This document shows positions 16,477-25,889 of a stretch of 64,000 nt of DNA, piece by piece. The notes under the pieces are model-generated. The model did not search any database and was not told the origin of the DNA. It saw nothing but the letters and a program-made list of their open reading frames with translations. Made by a program: the position numbers and the translations under genes. How positions within the stretch are numbered: position 1 is the first letter of the stretch; every line of letters begins with the position of its first letter. Where the stretch lies: positions 186,001-250,000 of the forward strand of contig NZ_OCNJ01000004.1 of NCBI RefSeq assembly GCF_900230255.1. Direction: 5' to 3'. The stretch comes from Caenispirillum bisanense (GTDB taxonomy: Bacteria > Pseudomonadota > Alphaproteobacteria > Rhodospirillales > Rhodospirillaceae).

Positions 16477-18768
16477 TCAAGCCGGGACGCGGTCGGCGGC
16501 CGGTTGCTCGGGCGAGGCCGCCGGCTCGGCCAGCGGCAGGGTGAAGACGAAGGTGCTGCCGACGCCGGGCTCCGACCGCAGGGTGATGCTGCCGCCGTGG
16601 CGCTCGACGATGCGCTTGACGACCGCGAGCCCGATGCCGGTGCCCTCGTATTCGGTGCGGCCGTGCAGGCGGGTGAAGATCTGGAAGATGCGGTCGAAGT
16701 CGGCGGCGGCGATGCCGATGCCGGTGTCGGACACGGCGAAGGCGGCGAAGCCGGGCGGTGCCGGCTCGGTGCCGACGGTGATGCGCACCGGCCGGTCGGC
16801 GGCGCGGTACTTGATGGCGTTGCCGACGAGGTTCTGGAACACCCGTTCGAGCTGGGCACGGTCGGCCCGCACCGTCGGCAGGGGGGCGGCGACCGTCACC
16901 TCGGCGTCGGCCTCGGCCAGGGCCGGCCCCAGGTTCTCCACCGCCGCCGCCCCCGCCTCGCCGGCGGGCACGGCCTCGAACTCCTGGCCACGGGTGCTGA
17001 TGCGCGAATACTCCAGCAGGTCGGAGATCAGGCGCGCCATGCGGGTGGACCCCTCGACGGCCAGATTGACGAACTCGCGCCCCTGGTCGTCCAGCCGCTC
17101 GCCATAGCGGCGGCGCACCAGCGACAGGTAGCCCGAGACCATGCGCAGCGGCTCCTGCAGGTCGTGGCTGGCGACGTAGGCGAACTGCTCGAGGTCGCGG
17201 TTGCTTTCCTCCAGGCGGCGCGATTTCTCGGCCAGCGCCTGCTGCTGCTGCTTGCGCACGGTGATGTCGGTGTGGGTGCCGACGGCACGCAGCGCCCGGC
17301 CGGCCTCGTCACGGTCCACCACCTTGCCCTTGTCGAGGATCCAGGCCCAGGTCCCGTCGACGCGGCGCACCCGGTGCTCGCACTCGTAGAGCGGCGTCCG
17401 GCCCTCCAGGTGGTCGCCGAGGACGGCCTGCACCATGGCGCGGTCGTCGGGGTGGACCAGACGTTCCCAGGCGTCGACGTGACACTCCCACGAGCCCGGC
17501 TCGTAGCCCAGCATGGTCTCCATGGTGGGGCTGAAGTAGACGCTGCCGGTCTGCACGTTCCAGTCCCACAGGCCGAGCTCTCCGTTGTCGAGCGCCATGG
17601 TGAGGCGCTCGGCGTGGGTGCGCACCCAGTCCTCGGCGCGGCGGCGGGCGGTGACGTCGTGCAGCACGACGATGGTGCCGCCTTCCGTCAGGTCGTCCGG
17701 GGCGTCGTTGCGCTGCGGCCCGACGCGGGTGAAGGTGACGAGGTAGGTGCGGCCGGTGAGGGGATGGAAGATCTCCCGCTGCGGCACCGGCAGCCCGGCG
17801 GCAATGGCGGAGCAGTCCGGGCAGCCGTTGGGACCGACGGGATCCATGGGGTGGAGCAGCGCATGCAGCGGCTGACCCACCAGATGCGCCACCGGCGTGT
17901 GGAACTCGTCGGCGGTGGCGCGGTTGGCCTGCACGATGCGGCCGTCGCGGGAGACCAGCAGGGTCGGGTCCGGGATGGCGTCGTAGGTGGAGGCGGCGCG
18001 CGCCAGCACGCGGAAGGGCTCGGTCAGCGTCGTGCGGACGATGGCCTCGAAGATCAGCCAGAAGGCGAAGAACTTAAGGATGTGGCCGGCGATGTTGGCG
18101 ACCGCGGTGACGTCGACGTAGAGGGTGAAGGCCAGTTCGGACGCCGCCGTCGCCGCGATGGAGCCGAGCACCAGCCGCAGTACCGTCGCGTCCAGCATCT
18201 CGCGGCGGCGCCACAGCAGCAGGGCGGCCGCGGCCAGCACGGCGACGATGGCGTATTCCGCCCCGATCTTGAAGGCGGTGAGCCCGAGGCCCTCGCGGTA
18301 GGCATCGGGATACCAGCCGAGGGCGATGAGCGCCCCCTGCCCGGCCGCGAGCACCGCCGGCACCGCGAAAGCGACCACCGGCGTCGTGGGGCGGGAGAGG
18401 AACAGCGGCGCCGTCGCCAGGGTCACGGCCTGCACGATGCGGCCGGCGATCCACAGTTGGGTCGGCAGGTTGGCGTCGTCGCCGGGAAAGACGTGCATGC
18501 CCTTGTAGGCGAGCGTGTGCACGAGATCGATCAGCGCCGTCCAGAAGTACCCGCAGCCGAGCCACAGCAGGAAGTCGTTGCGGGTCAGCCGCCGCGTGCT
18601 CGTCACCACCACGAAGAGCACGAGGCCGACGACGCAGGCGAACAGCTCGGCGACGACGTGGAAGGTCAGGAAGGCCGTGAAACTCACCGCGACGAGCACG
18701 GCGCCGAGGGTCAGCGGCAGGACCCAGATTCGCGAGCCTTGGGCGGAGGAGACGGGAGCGGGAACCAT
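16477..18768 (-). CDS. MASE3/PAS sensor histidine kinase
   Basis: A 763-residue membrane kinase. Residues about 15-245 form a MASE3 membrane sensor domain (LGCGYFWTALIDLVHTLAYK and KGMHVFPGD are typical). Two PAS domains follow (about 265-380 and 390-510, the second of the PAS_3/PAC type with WNVQTGSVYFSPTMETMLGY). The HisKA phosphoacceptor is His535 in YVASHDLQEPLRMVSGYL, the phytochrome-like HWE-distinct type with Q-E-P. The ATPase domain shows NLVGNAIKYR, SDTGIGI and GTGIGLAVVKRIVERHGG. No response regulator is adjacent, so its partner is elsewhere. The start at 18768 places the first membrane helix near the N-terminus. Confidence 0.92.
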   Translation of the reverse strand: MVPAPVSSAQGSRIWVLPLTLGAVLVAVSFTAFLTFHVVAELFACVVGLVLFVVVTSTRRLTRNDFLLWLGCGYFWTALIDLVHTLAYKGMHVFPGDDANLPTQLWIAGRIVQAVTLATAPLFLSRPTTPVVAFAVPAVLAAGQGALIALGWYPDAYREGLGLTAFKIGAEYAIVAVLAAAALLLWRRREMLDATVLRLVLGSIAATAASELAFTLYVDVTAVANIAGHILKFFAFWLIFEAIVRTTLTEPFRVLARAASTYDAIPDPTLLVSRDGRIVQANRATADEFHTPVAHLVGQPLHALLHPMDPVGPNGCPDCSAIAAGLPVPQREIFHPLTGRTYLVTFTRVGPQRNDAPDDLTEGGTIVVLHDVTARRRAEDWVRTHAERLTMALDNGELGLWDWNVQTGSVYFSPTMETMLGYEPGSWECHVDAWERLVHPDDRAMVQAVLGDHLEGRTPLYECEHRVRRVDGTWAWILDKGKVVDRDEAGRALRAVGTHTDITVRKQQQQALAEKSRRLEESNRDLEQFAYVASHDLQEPLRMVSGYLSLVRRRYGERLDDQGREFVNLAVEGSTRMARLISDLLEYSRISTRGQEFEAVPAGEAGAAAVENLGPALAEADAEVTVAAPLPTVRADRAQLERVFQNLVGNAIKYRAADRPVRITVGTEPAPPGFAAFAVSDTGIGIAAADFDRIFQIFTRLHGRTEYEGTGIGLAVVKRIVERHGGSITLRSEPGVGSTFVFTLPLAEPAASPEQPAADRVPA

Positions 18769-19225
18769 GGGTGCTCTGCGTACCGAAGGGATTAGCACGA
18801 GAAGACAATGGCGGTCTTCCGAAGGCAATAGAAATCCCTGGGCTCATGCCTTCGGTGCTTTGCACGGGGCGAAAGTCTCCCCCAATCTTCCACCAAAGGA
18901 TAAGGGGGAGGCCGGTCTTTGCCGACTCTCCCCCTTCCTGAAGCCCCGTGTTCTACTTGCCATGGCGAGCGGCACGACGCGACCGCGACCATCTCGCCCC
19001 TGTCACTGGCCCGCACCTCCAGGCAAGCGCCATGCCACACCCGAAAGCGCCGGGATCCGCCCCGGCGCCCGCGAGCGGGCGACCATCTGCCGCCAGGATG
19101 GGCGCCATACTGCCCATTTATTGATCATTTTCGGCGTTTGACGGTTTTTTGACCTGCGGCAACCGCGGCCCGGCTCGTGCGTTTTCCCGGGTTCTTCCTG
19201 CGGAACCGCCGCCGCCGTTTCGGCG
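18769..19225. other. 457-bp intergenic region
   Basis: No gene is recognised. The region separates the divergent kinase and phospholipase D/VTT genes and must hold both promoters. The only strong structure is the hairpin at 18902-18936. Relatively AT-rich patches (near 18785-18830 and 19115-19150) are the likeliest promoter zones, but no convincing -35/-10 pair was picked. Confidence 0.4.
18902..18936. repeat. Hairpin AAGGGGGAG / CTCCCCCTT
   Basis: Nine-base arms AAGGGGGAG (18902-18910) and CTCCCCCTT (18928-18936), with a further CCGG/CCG pairing inside. It could stop transcription from an unseen RNA or be a dispersed palindrome; neither flank has a clear T run. Confidence 0.45.
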
Positions 19226-21535
19226 TTGGTGGTGACGACAGGGGCGCGTGGTGGCGGCCGCGCCAAGGCGGCGGGCCGGCGGCTGTGCGTCCCCGCGCCA
19301 CCCGCCGAGGATACCGCCCTGACGGACCAGACCTTGTCGACACCCCGACCGACCGCCGACGCCGCCCCGCTCACCGTCGCGCCGCCCGCCGATGTCCTGC
19401 ACCGGCCGGGCGTGGCGTGGCGCGTTTCGCGGGCCGGGCGGGCGACGGCGCTGGTCGATGGGGCCGCCTATTTCGCGGCCTTGCGCCAGGCGCTGCTGAC
19501 GGCGCGCCGGCAGGTGATCCTGCTCGGATGGGACGTCGACGGCCGCACCGAACTGGTCGGCGAGACGCCGCCCGGCGACGGCGGCCCGCGCGCCTTGCGC
19601 GACTTCCTGGGGTGGCTGGTGGACCGCCGCCCCGACCTGAACGTCCACATCCTGTTGTGGGACTACACCCTTCTCTATGCCCTCGACCGCGAGCCGCTGC
19701 CCAAGGTGACGCTCGGCTGGACGACGCCCGACCGCGTCCGGCTGCACCTCGACGACCGCCTGCCCATGGAAGCGAGCCACCACGAGAAGGTGGTGGTCAT
19801 CGACGATGCGCTCGCCTTCTGCGGCGGCATGGACGTGTCCATCCGGCGGTGGGACACCCCCGCCCACGACCCCGCCGACCCGCGCCGCCGCGACCCCGGC
19901 GGCGAGGCCTATCCGCCGGTGCACGACGTCCAGATGCTGCTTTCCGGCCCCGCCGCCGCCGACCTCGGCGATCTGGCGCGGGCGCGCTGGCAGCGGGCGA
20001 CGGGGGAACGGTTGGCGGCGCCGCTGCCGGACGACGGCCCGCCGCCGTGGCCGCCGGGCCTGCCCGCCGCCTTCCGCGACGTCCCCGTCGCCATCAGCCG
20101 CACCCGCCCCGCCCGCAAACCGGAGCGGGCGGTGGCCGAGATCCGCGACCTCTACTGCGCCGCCATCGGCGCGGCGCAGCATTTCGTGGTGGTCGAGAAC
20201 CAGTACCTGACCGCCGCGCCCGTCGCCGACGCCCTCGCCGCCCGCCTGCGCGAAGCGCCCGACCTGGAGGTGCTGCTGGTCGGTCCCCGCACCGCCATGG
20301 ACTGGCTGGAGGAAAGCACCATGGGCGCCGGCCGCGCCGCCTTCATGGCCCGCCTCGCCGCCACCGGCGCCGGCGACCGCGTGCGGCTGGTGGCGCCGCT
20401 GGTGGGCGAGGGCGAGGCGGCGCAGGACGTCAAGGTCCACAGCAAGCTGATGATCGTCGACGACCGCCTGCTCACCATCGGCAGCGCCAACCTCGCCAAC
20501 CGCTCCATGGGCCTCGACACCGAGACCAACGTGACCCTCGCCGCCGAACACGAAGGCCACGCGAGCGCCATCGCCGAGCTGCGCCGCCGCCTGCTCGCCG
20601 AGCACATGGGCTGCACCCCCGACGCCGTGGCGGAGGCCGAGGCGGCGGCCGGCGGGTCGCTGCTGCGGGCGGTGGAGGCCCTCGACGGTCGTTGCCCGAC
20701 CCGGCGGCTGGAGACGGTGGACCCCGGCCCCGCCGACCCCGCCGAGACGACCGCCCTGCTCAGCCGCATCGGCGACCCCGAGCGACCCATCGACTTCGAG
20801 CGCTTCGTCGCCGATCAGGTGCCTGAAGCGCCCGTCGGCGCCCGCCGCCGGCCGCTGACGGCGCACCTGTGGATCGGCCTCGTGGTGGTGGCGCTCATCG
20901 CCGGAGCCGTCGCCCTGTGGCAGCTCACGCCCCTGCGCCAGGGGCTCGACCCGCAGGTGCTGCTGGCCTGGGCCGGGCAGGTGCGCGACGTGCCGTGGAC
21001 GCCGGCGGCGGTGATCGGCGGCTACGTGGTACTCGGGCTGGTGGCCTTTCCCATCACCGTCCTCATCACCGTCACGGCCATGATCTTCGGTCCGACGCTC
21101 GGCTTCGCCTACGCCGCCGTGGGGGCCGTCACCTCGGCGATGGTCAGCTTCGGCCTCGGCTCGGCGCTCGGGCGGCGGCTGGTGCGGCGCTATGCCGGCG
21201 CCACCGTCAACCGCATGAGCCGCGCCATGGGCGACCGCGGCATCGTCGCCGTGGTGTTCCTGCGCGTCGCGCCGGTGGCGCCGTTCCTGCTCATCAACCT
21301 GGTGGCCGGGGCGAGCCACGTCCGCTTCCGCGACTTCCTGGCCGGCACCCTCATCGGCATGCTGCCGGGCATCGCCGTCATGACGCTGCTCGGCACCAGC
21401 ATCATGGACCTCATCGACGAGCCGACGCCGGGACGCATCGCCCTGCTGGTCGGCTGCCTCGTCCTGTGGCTGGCGGTGTCGGTGGGCCTGCAGCGCCTGG
21501 TGGCGCGCCGCCGGCGAGGGCGCGACGGGAACTGA
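19226..21535 (+). CDS. Phospholipase D / VTT (DedA-like) domain fusion
   Basis: A protein of up to 769 residues joining two modules. The N-terminal half is a cardiolipin synthase-like phospholipase D with both HKD motifs: H186-x-K188-x4-D193 in SHHEKVVVID and H405-x-K407-x4-D412 in VHSKLMIVD. The C-terminal part, from a helix near residue 550 (LWIGLVVVALIAGAVALW), is a VTT/SNARE-associated membrane domain with FPITVLITVTAMIFGP and the re-entrant-type RVAPVAPFLLINLVAGAS, related to DedA phospholipid flippases. A role in phospholipid synthesis or turnover is likely. The first codon taken, TTG at 19226, is uncertain; conserved sequence begins near residue 55, so a later GTG or TTG is possible. 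It leads the lipid/Kdp-like cluster. Confidence 0.85.
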   Translation: MVVTTGARGGGRAKAAGRRLCVPAPPAEDTALTDQTLSTPRPTADAAPLTVAPPADVLHRPGVAWRVSRAGRATALVDGAAYFAALRQALLTARRQVILLGWDVDGRTELVGETPPGDGGPRALRDFLGWLVDRRPDLNVHILLWDYTLLYALDREPLPKVTLGWTTPDRVRLHLDDRLPMEASHHEKVVVIDDALAFCGGMDVSIRRWDTPAHDPADPRRRDPGGEAYPPVHDVQMLLSGPAAADLGDLARARWQRATGERLAAPLPDDGPPPWPPGLPAAFRDVPVAISRTRPARKPERAVAEIRDLYCAAIGAAQHFVVVENQYLTAAPVADALAARLREAPDLEVLLVGPRTAMDWLEESTMGAGRAAFMARLAATGAGDRVRLVAPLVGEGEAAQDVKVHSKLMIVDDRLLTIGSANLANRSMGLDTETNVTLAAEHEGHASAIAELRRRLLAEHMGCTPDAVAEAEAAAGGSLLRAVEALDGRCPTRRLETVDPGPADPAETTALLSRIGDPERPIDFERFVADQVPEAPVGARRRPLTAHLWIGLVVVALIAGAVALWQLTPLRQGLDPQVLLAWAGQVRDVPWTPAAVIGGYVVLGLVAFPITVLITVTAMIFGPTLGFAYAAVGAVTSAMVSFGLGSALGRRLVRRYAGATVNRMSRAMGDRGIVAVVFLRVAPVAPFLLINLVAGASHVRFRDFLAGTLIGMLPGIAVMTLLGTSIMDLIDEPTPGRIALLVGCLVLWLAVSVGLQRLVARRRRGRDGN

Positions 21536-21539
21536 CGCC

Positions 21540-22301
21540 ATGCCCCTGCGCTTCGCCACCTACAACGTGCATGCCTGCGTCGGCGCCGACCGCGCCTGCG
21601 ACCCGGCGCGCATCGCCGCCGTGCTGGCCGAGATCGACGCCGATGTGGTAGGCCTGCAGGAGGTATCGGCGCGCGGCGACACCCGCGGCGACCAGTTCGC
21701 CTACCTGGAGCGCGCCACCGGCATGACGGCCGTCGCCGGGCCCAACATCGTGCGGCCGGAGGCGCGCTTCGGCAACGTGCTGCTGACCCGCCGGCCGCTG
21801 CTCGACGCCCGCCTGGTGGACCTGTCGGTCGACCCCTACGAACCGCGCGGCGCCGTGGTCGCCGACATCGACGCCGACCGCGGCCGCCGCGTGCGGGTGG
21901 TGGTGACGCACCTCGGCCTGCGGGTGTGGGAACGGGCGCGGCAGCACGCGCGGCTCGGCGAAATCATCGCCGCACGGGGCGAGGTTCCTGTGGTAATACT
22001 CGGAGACTTCAACAGTTGGTGGCCGGACATCAAAGTCCTGCGCCACCTCGGCCCGCGCCTCGCCTGGCGCAAGACGCCGGCGAGCTTTCCGGCCCACTTG
22101 CCGGTTCTTGCCCTGGACCGTATCCGGGCGGTGCCGGACACGGTGGTCGGGCGGGTGCGTACCCACGGCAGCCGCCTGGCGCGCCAGGCGTCGGACCACC
22201 TGCCCGTGGTGGCGGACATCATGCTGCGGCGAGGCGACGCCGCGTCGGAGGAGGAGATCGCACCATCGTCACCAGCCCGCGCAAGGATGATCCGGCGATG
22301 A
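21540..22301 (+). CDS. Endonuclease/exonuclease/phosphatase (EEP) family protein, YbhP-like
   Basis: A 253-residue EEP-fold metal-dependent phosphodiesterase. Conserved motifs are YNVHACVGAD (N-terminal Asn), GLQEV (catalytic Glu), VVVTHLGL, GDFNSWW and the C-terminal ASDHLPVVADI (catalytic Asp-His). In E. coli the EEP gene ybhP lies beside the cardiolipin synthase gene clsB (ybhO), so the pairing with a phospholipase D gene here, four bases upstream, repeats that arrangement. Its stop overlaps the KdpD-like gene's start by four bases. A phospholipid-head or nucleic acid substrate are both possible. Confidence 0.87.
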   Translation: MPLRFATYNVHACVGADRACDPARIAAVLAEIDADVVGLQEVSARGDTRGDQFAYLERATGMTAVAGPNIVRPEARFGNVLLTRRPLLDARLVDLSVDPYEPRGAVVADIDADRGRRVRVVVTHLGLRVWERARQHARLGEIIAARGEVPVVILGDFNSWWPDIKVLRHLGPRLAWRKTPASFPAHLPVLALDRIRAVPDTVVGRVRTHGSRLARQASDHLPVVADIMLRRGDAASEEEIAPSSPARARMIRR

Positions 22302-25075
22302 AGGACGACGCGGCGCCCCTGCCCGAGACGCCGCAGCCGGCGCCGGCCCCGGCCCCGGTCGAGGCGGCACCGCGCGGCCGGCTGAAGGTGTTCCTGGGCG
22401 TCGCGCCGGGCGCGGCGACCGTGCCGACCGTGCTCGCCGCCTATACCGATACCCTGCACCGCCTGCGCCGCGACCGCGCCACCGAGACGCGGCGGCCGGT
22501 CATCGGCCTGCTCATCCCCGACGACGTCGCCGCCCTGCCGCCGGAGATCCAGGACAGCGACGCCGTGCTGGTGCGTGCCTCCAGCGTCGACGACATCATG
22601 CGGCAGGAACCGGACGTGGTGGTGGTCAAGGGCCTGCGCGGCGGCAACCGCCAGATCGCGCGCCTGCAGGCCGGCACCTCGGAACTGGACGCCATCCTCG
22701 ACGGCGGCATCGACGTCTACGCCGCCGTCTCCGCCGCCCATCTGGAAACGGCGCGCGACCGCATCAGCGTGCTCGCCCTGATCCCGACCGAGGACGTGCT
22801 GCCGGAAGGGCTGCTGACGGAAGCCGACCAGATCGAGCTGATCGACGCCACCCCGCAGGACCTCGCCAACCGGTTCGAGGCCCACCAGCTCATGCTGGGC
22901 GAGGACGATTACGACGCGCTGGCGCCGCTCTACGGCATCGAATGCCTGACCGTGCTGCGCGAGGTGGCCATCGGCGTCACCGCCCGCCACGTCCACCGCC
23001 AGTCGCTGGAGCAGTGGTCGGAGAGCGTCGGCAGCCCCGTGGAGTCGACCCCGGCCGAGCCCGGCGTGCCGCCGCGCATCCTGGTGCTGCTGTCCGACGT
23101 CGGCCGGCCCGACCGGCTGGTGCACGACGGCCATCGCCTCGCCGACCGCAACGGCGCGGCGTGGTATGTCGCCTATGTGGACACCGCCTGGAACCACCGC
23201 CTGCCGCGCGCCCTGCAGCGCGAGGTGAGCGAGAGCCTGCACCTCGCCGACCACCTGGGCGCGGAGGTGGTCTCCCTCGGCGGCCCCGACCTGCTCGACG
23301 AGGTGAGCGACTTCATTCGCACCCAGCGCATCACCGAGGTGGTCGTCGCCCGCCCGCCGGTGCGCGGCCTGCGGCGGCTGTGGAAGCGGCCCTTCGCCGA
23401 CCAGTTGATGGAGCGCTTCCGCAACCTCGGCGTCCACATCGTGCCGGGGCCGGAGGTGACGGTGGACGCCTTCGCCCTGCCGTGGCGCATCGACGACGGC
23501 CGGCCGTGGTTCCACGAGTACCTGGCGGGCGCCGTGGCGGCCTGCATGGCGGCCGGCCTCATCAAGGTGCTCGACCCGCTGCTGCCGTCCGAGAGCCTGT
23601 CCATCATCATGCTCATGGCGGTGGTCTACGCCGCCACCGCCTACGGCTTCGCCTCGGCCCTGTTCACCTCGGTGATCGGGCTCGCCATGTTCAACGTGTT
23701 CTTCGTCGAGCCCAAGTTCGCCCTGACGCCCGACAAGCCGGAGCAGATCTTCCAGCTCGCCATCTATCTGGTGCTGGCCGCCATCACGTCGAACCTCGCC
23801 GGTCGCCTGCACGACCAGGCCCAGGCGGCACGGCGGCGCGAGCGGCATACGGGCGCGCTCTACCACCTGTCGCGCGAGGTGGCGGCGACCTCGGACCCCC
23901 ATGCGGTGATGGACGCCATCGCCCGCCAGCTGCGCGACCTCCTGTCGGTGGAAGTTTCCATCGTGCTGCCGCGCCGCATGGTGGCCGAAGCCGACCCCGG
24001 CCCGGCCGGCTCCGACGCCGAGGCCGACGAGCTGTGCGTCGCCTGGCCCGACGGCGGCGCCCTGCCCGACGGCGACTGGAAGATCGCCGCCTGGGTGCGC
24101 CGCTACGGCGAGGCCGCCGGCCGCGGCACCGCCGTGCACAGCAATGCGGGGCGCATGTTCCACCCGCTGCGCACCGGCTCGACCATCATCGGCGTGCTGG
24201 TGGTGGAAGCCGAGGACCCGGCGTCCTTCCGCAGCCCCACCTTCCGCCGCCAGCTCGACAGCCTGGCCGGCTTCTCCGCCCTGGCGCTGGAGCGCATGCA
24301 GCTCAACCGCGAGGTGGAGAACGTGCGCGTGGTGGCCGAGACCGAAAGCCTGCGCTCGGCCCTGCTGTCGTCGCTCAGCCACGACCTGCGCACGCCGCTC
24401 GCCTCCATCATCGGCTCGACCACCTCGCTGCTCGCCTACGGCCGCTCCTACAGCGAGGAGGTGCAGCGCGACCTCTTGAAGACGGTGCTGGAGGAGGCCG
24501 AGCGCCTCAACCGCTTCGTCGGCAACCTGCTGCAGATGACCAAGCTGGAGGCCGGCGCGACGGTGCCCAAGCCGCAGTGGGCCGACCTCGACGACCTGGT
24601 CGGCACCACGCTGGAGCGCATGGAAAGCCGGCTCGAGAAGGTGCGGGTGGAGGTCGACATCGCCCCCATGATGCCGCTGTTCCAGGTGGACTTCGTGCTC
24701 ATGGAGCACGTGCTCATGAACCTCATCGACAACGCCGTGAAGTATTCCCCGGTCGGCTCCACCATCACCATCCGCGGCCGCCACGCCGCCAACTGGATCG
24801 TGCTGGAGGTGCAGGACGAGGGCATCGGCATCCCGCAGGAACACTGCAAGCGCATCTTCGACAAGTTCTTCCGCGTTTATGCGCGCGATCGCGTGGTGGC
24901 GGGGACCGGCCTCGGGCTTGCCATCTGCAAGGGGATCGTCGAAGGTCACGGCGGCACCATCGAAGCCGAAAGCCCGGGCGCCAACCAGGGCAGCATCTTC
25001 CGCGTGCGCCTGCCGGTGCGAACCCCCGGCCAGAGCGACCCGCTGGAAGACCCGGAAGCCGCCGCCGACGCCTGA
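22298..25075 (+). CDS. KdpD-like sensor histidine kinase with degenerate N-terminal ATP site
   Basis: A 925-residue KdpD-type kinase: N-terminal KdpD domain (about residues 26-235), a universal-stress-like domain (about 255-385), a DUF4118 four-helix membrane block (about 405-505), a GAF-like region, HisKA with phosphoacceptor His695 in SLSHDLRTPLASIIG, and an ATPase domain with NLIDNAVKYSP, DEGIGIP and GTGLGLAICKGI. The kinase core looks intact. The N-terminal domain does not: where KdpD has G-x-x-x-G-V-G-K-T, this has GVAPGAATVPTVL, and where Walker B reads hhhMDE this reads VVVVKGLRG. No kdpFABC genes are here. It is translationally coupled to the EEP gene by ATGA. Confidence 0.9.
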   Translation: MKDDAAPLPETPQPAPAPAPVEAAPRGRLKVFLGVAPGAATVPTVLAAYTDTLHRLRRDRATETRRPVIGLLIPDDVAALPPEIQDSDAVLVRASSVDDIMRQEPDVVVVKGLRGGNRQIARLQAGTSELDAILDGGIDVYAAVSAAHLETARDRISVLALIPTEDVLPEGLLTEADQIELIDATPQDLANRFEAHQLMLGEDDYDALAPLYGIECLTVLREVAIGVTARHVHRQSLEQWSESVGSPVESTPAEPGVPPRILVLLSDVGRPDRLVHDGHRLADRNGAAWYVAYVDTAWNHRLPRALQREVSESLHLADHLGAEVVSLGGPDLLDEVSDFIRTQRITEVVVARPPVRGLRRLWKRPFADQLMERFRNLGVHIVPGPEVTVDAFALPWRIDDGRPWFHEYLAGAVAACMAAGLIKVLDPLLPSESLSIIMLMAVVYAATAYGFASALFTSVIGLAMFNVFFVEPKFALTPDKPEQIFQLAIYLVLAAITSNLAGRLHDQAQAARRRERHTGALYHLSREVAATSDPHAVMDAIARQLRDLLSVEVSIVLPRRMVAEADPGPAGSDAEADELCVAWPDGGALPDGDWKIAAWVRRYGEAAGRGTAVHSNAGRMFHPLRTGSTIIGVLVVEAEDPASFRSPTFRRQLDSLAGFSALALERMQLNREVENVRVVAETESLRSALLSSLSHDLRTPLASIIGSTTSLLAYGRSYSEEVQRDLLKTVLEEAERLNRFVGNLLQMTKLEAGATVPKPQWADLDDLVGTTLERMESRLEKVRVEVDIAPMMPLFQVDFVLMEHVLMNLIDNAVKYSPVGSTITIRGRHAANWIVLEVQDEGIGIPQEHCKRIFDKFFRVYARDRVVAGTGLGLAICKGIVEGHGGTIEAESPGANQGSIFRVRLPVRTPGQSDPLEDPEAAADA

Positions 25076-25117
25076 GGCGGCGCCGCCAGACGCAAGGGAC
25101 GGAGAGAGAAGGACCCC

Positions 25118-25822
25118 ATGCCCACCGACGCCACCGGCAACGCCAAGATCCTGATCGTCGACGACGAGCCGCAGATCCGCCGCTTTCTCAAGGCGTCCCT
25201 CAACGCCCACGGCTACGGCGTGGTGGAGGCCGAGGACGCCAACGCCGCCATCCGCGCCGCCACGGTCGACAAGCCGGACCTCATGGTGCTCGACCTCGGC
25301 CTGCCGGACATGGACGGGCTCGACGTCATCGCCCGCGTGCGCGAATGGTCGACCATGCCGATCATCGTGCTGTCGGTGCGCTCCGACGAAGGCGACAAGG
25401 TGGAGGCGCTCGACCGCGGCGCCAACGACTACATCACCAAGCCCTTCGGCATGGCCGAACTCATGGCCCGCATGCGCGCCGCGCTGCGCCAGGTCGGCCC
25501 GGCCGGCAGCGACGAGCCGGTGCTGAAGACCGACCGGGTGGAGATCGACCTCGCCAAGCGGCTGGTGACGGTGGAAGGCCAGGCGGTACGCCTGTCGCGC
25601 AAGGAATACGACCTGCTGCGGGCGCTGGCCGCCCACCCCGGCAAGGTCATCACCCACCAGCAGCTGCTGCGCGACATCTGGGGCGAGGCCTACGTGGAGG
25701 AGACGCAGTACCTGCGCGTCTACGTCGGCCAGTTGCGCCAGAAGCTGGAGGCCGACCCGTCGCGCCCGCGCCTCATCGTCACCGAGCCGGGCGTCGGCTA
25801 CCGCCTGCAGATCGCCGGCTGA
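25118..25822 (+). CDS. KdpE-like OmpR-family response regulator
   Basis: A 234-residue response regulator. The receiver has the acidic pair DD near residue 15, the phosphoacceptor Asp59 in MVLDLGLPDMDG, Ser/Thr in VLSVRS and Lys in YITKPFGMAELMARM. The OmpR-type winged helix runs from about residue 130, with LSRKEYDLLRALAAHPGKVI and LRVYVGQLRQKLE. It follows the KdpD-like gene by 42 bases and is surely its partner. In the classic system it would activate kdpFABC; here no pump genes are adjacent, so targets may be the operon itself or distant genes. Confidence 0.92.
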   Translation: MPTDATGNAKILIVDDEPQIRRFLKASLNAHGYGVVEAEDANAAIRAATVDKPDLMVLDLGLPDMDGLDVIARVREWSTMPIIVLSVRSDEGDKVEALDRGANDYITKPFGMAELMARMRAALRQVGPAGSDEPVLKTDRVEIDLAKRLVTVEGQAVRLSRKEYDLLRALAAHPGKVITHQQLLRDIWGEAYVEETQYLRVYVGQLRQKLEADPSRPRLIVTEPGVGYRLQIAG

Positions 25823-25889
25823 GGCGCCGAACGGGCCGGCCGGGCCGGCGTTGGTCAGGGACAGGCCAACCCAGCCAGGAGGCAGCCCC

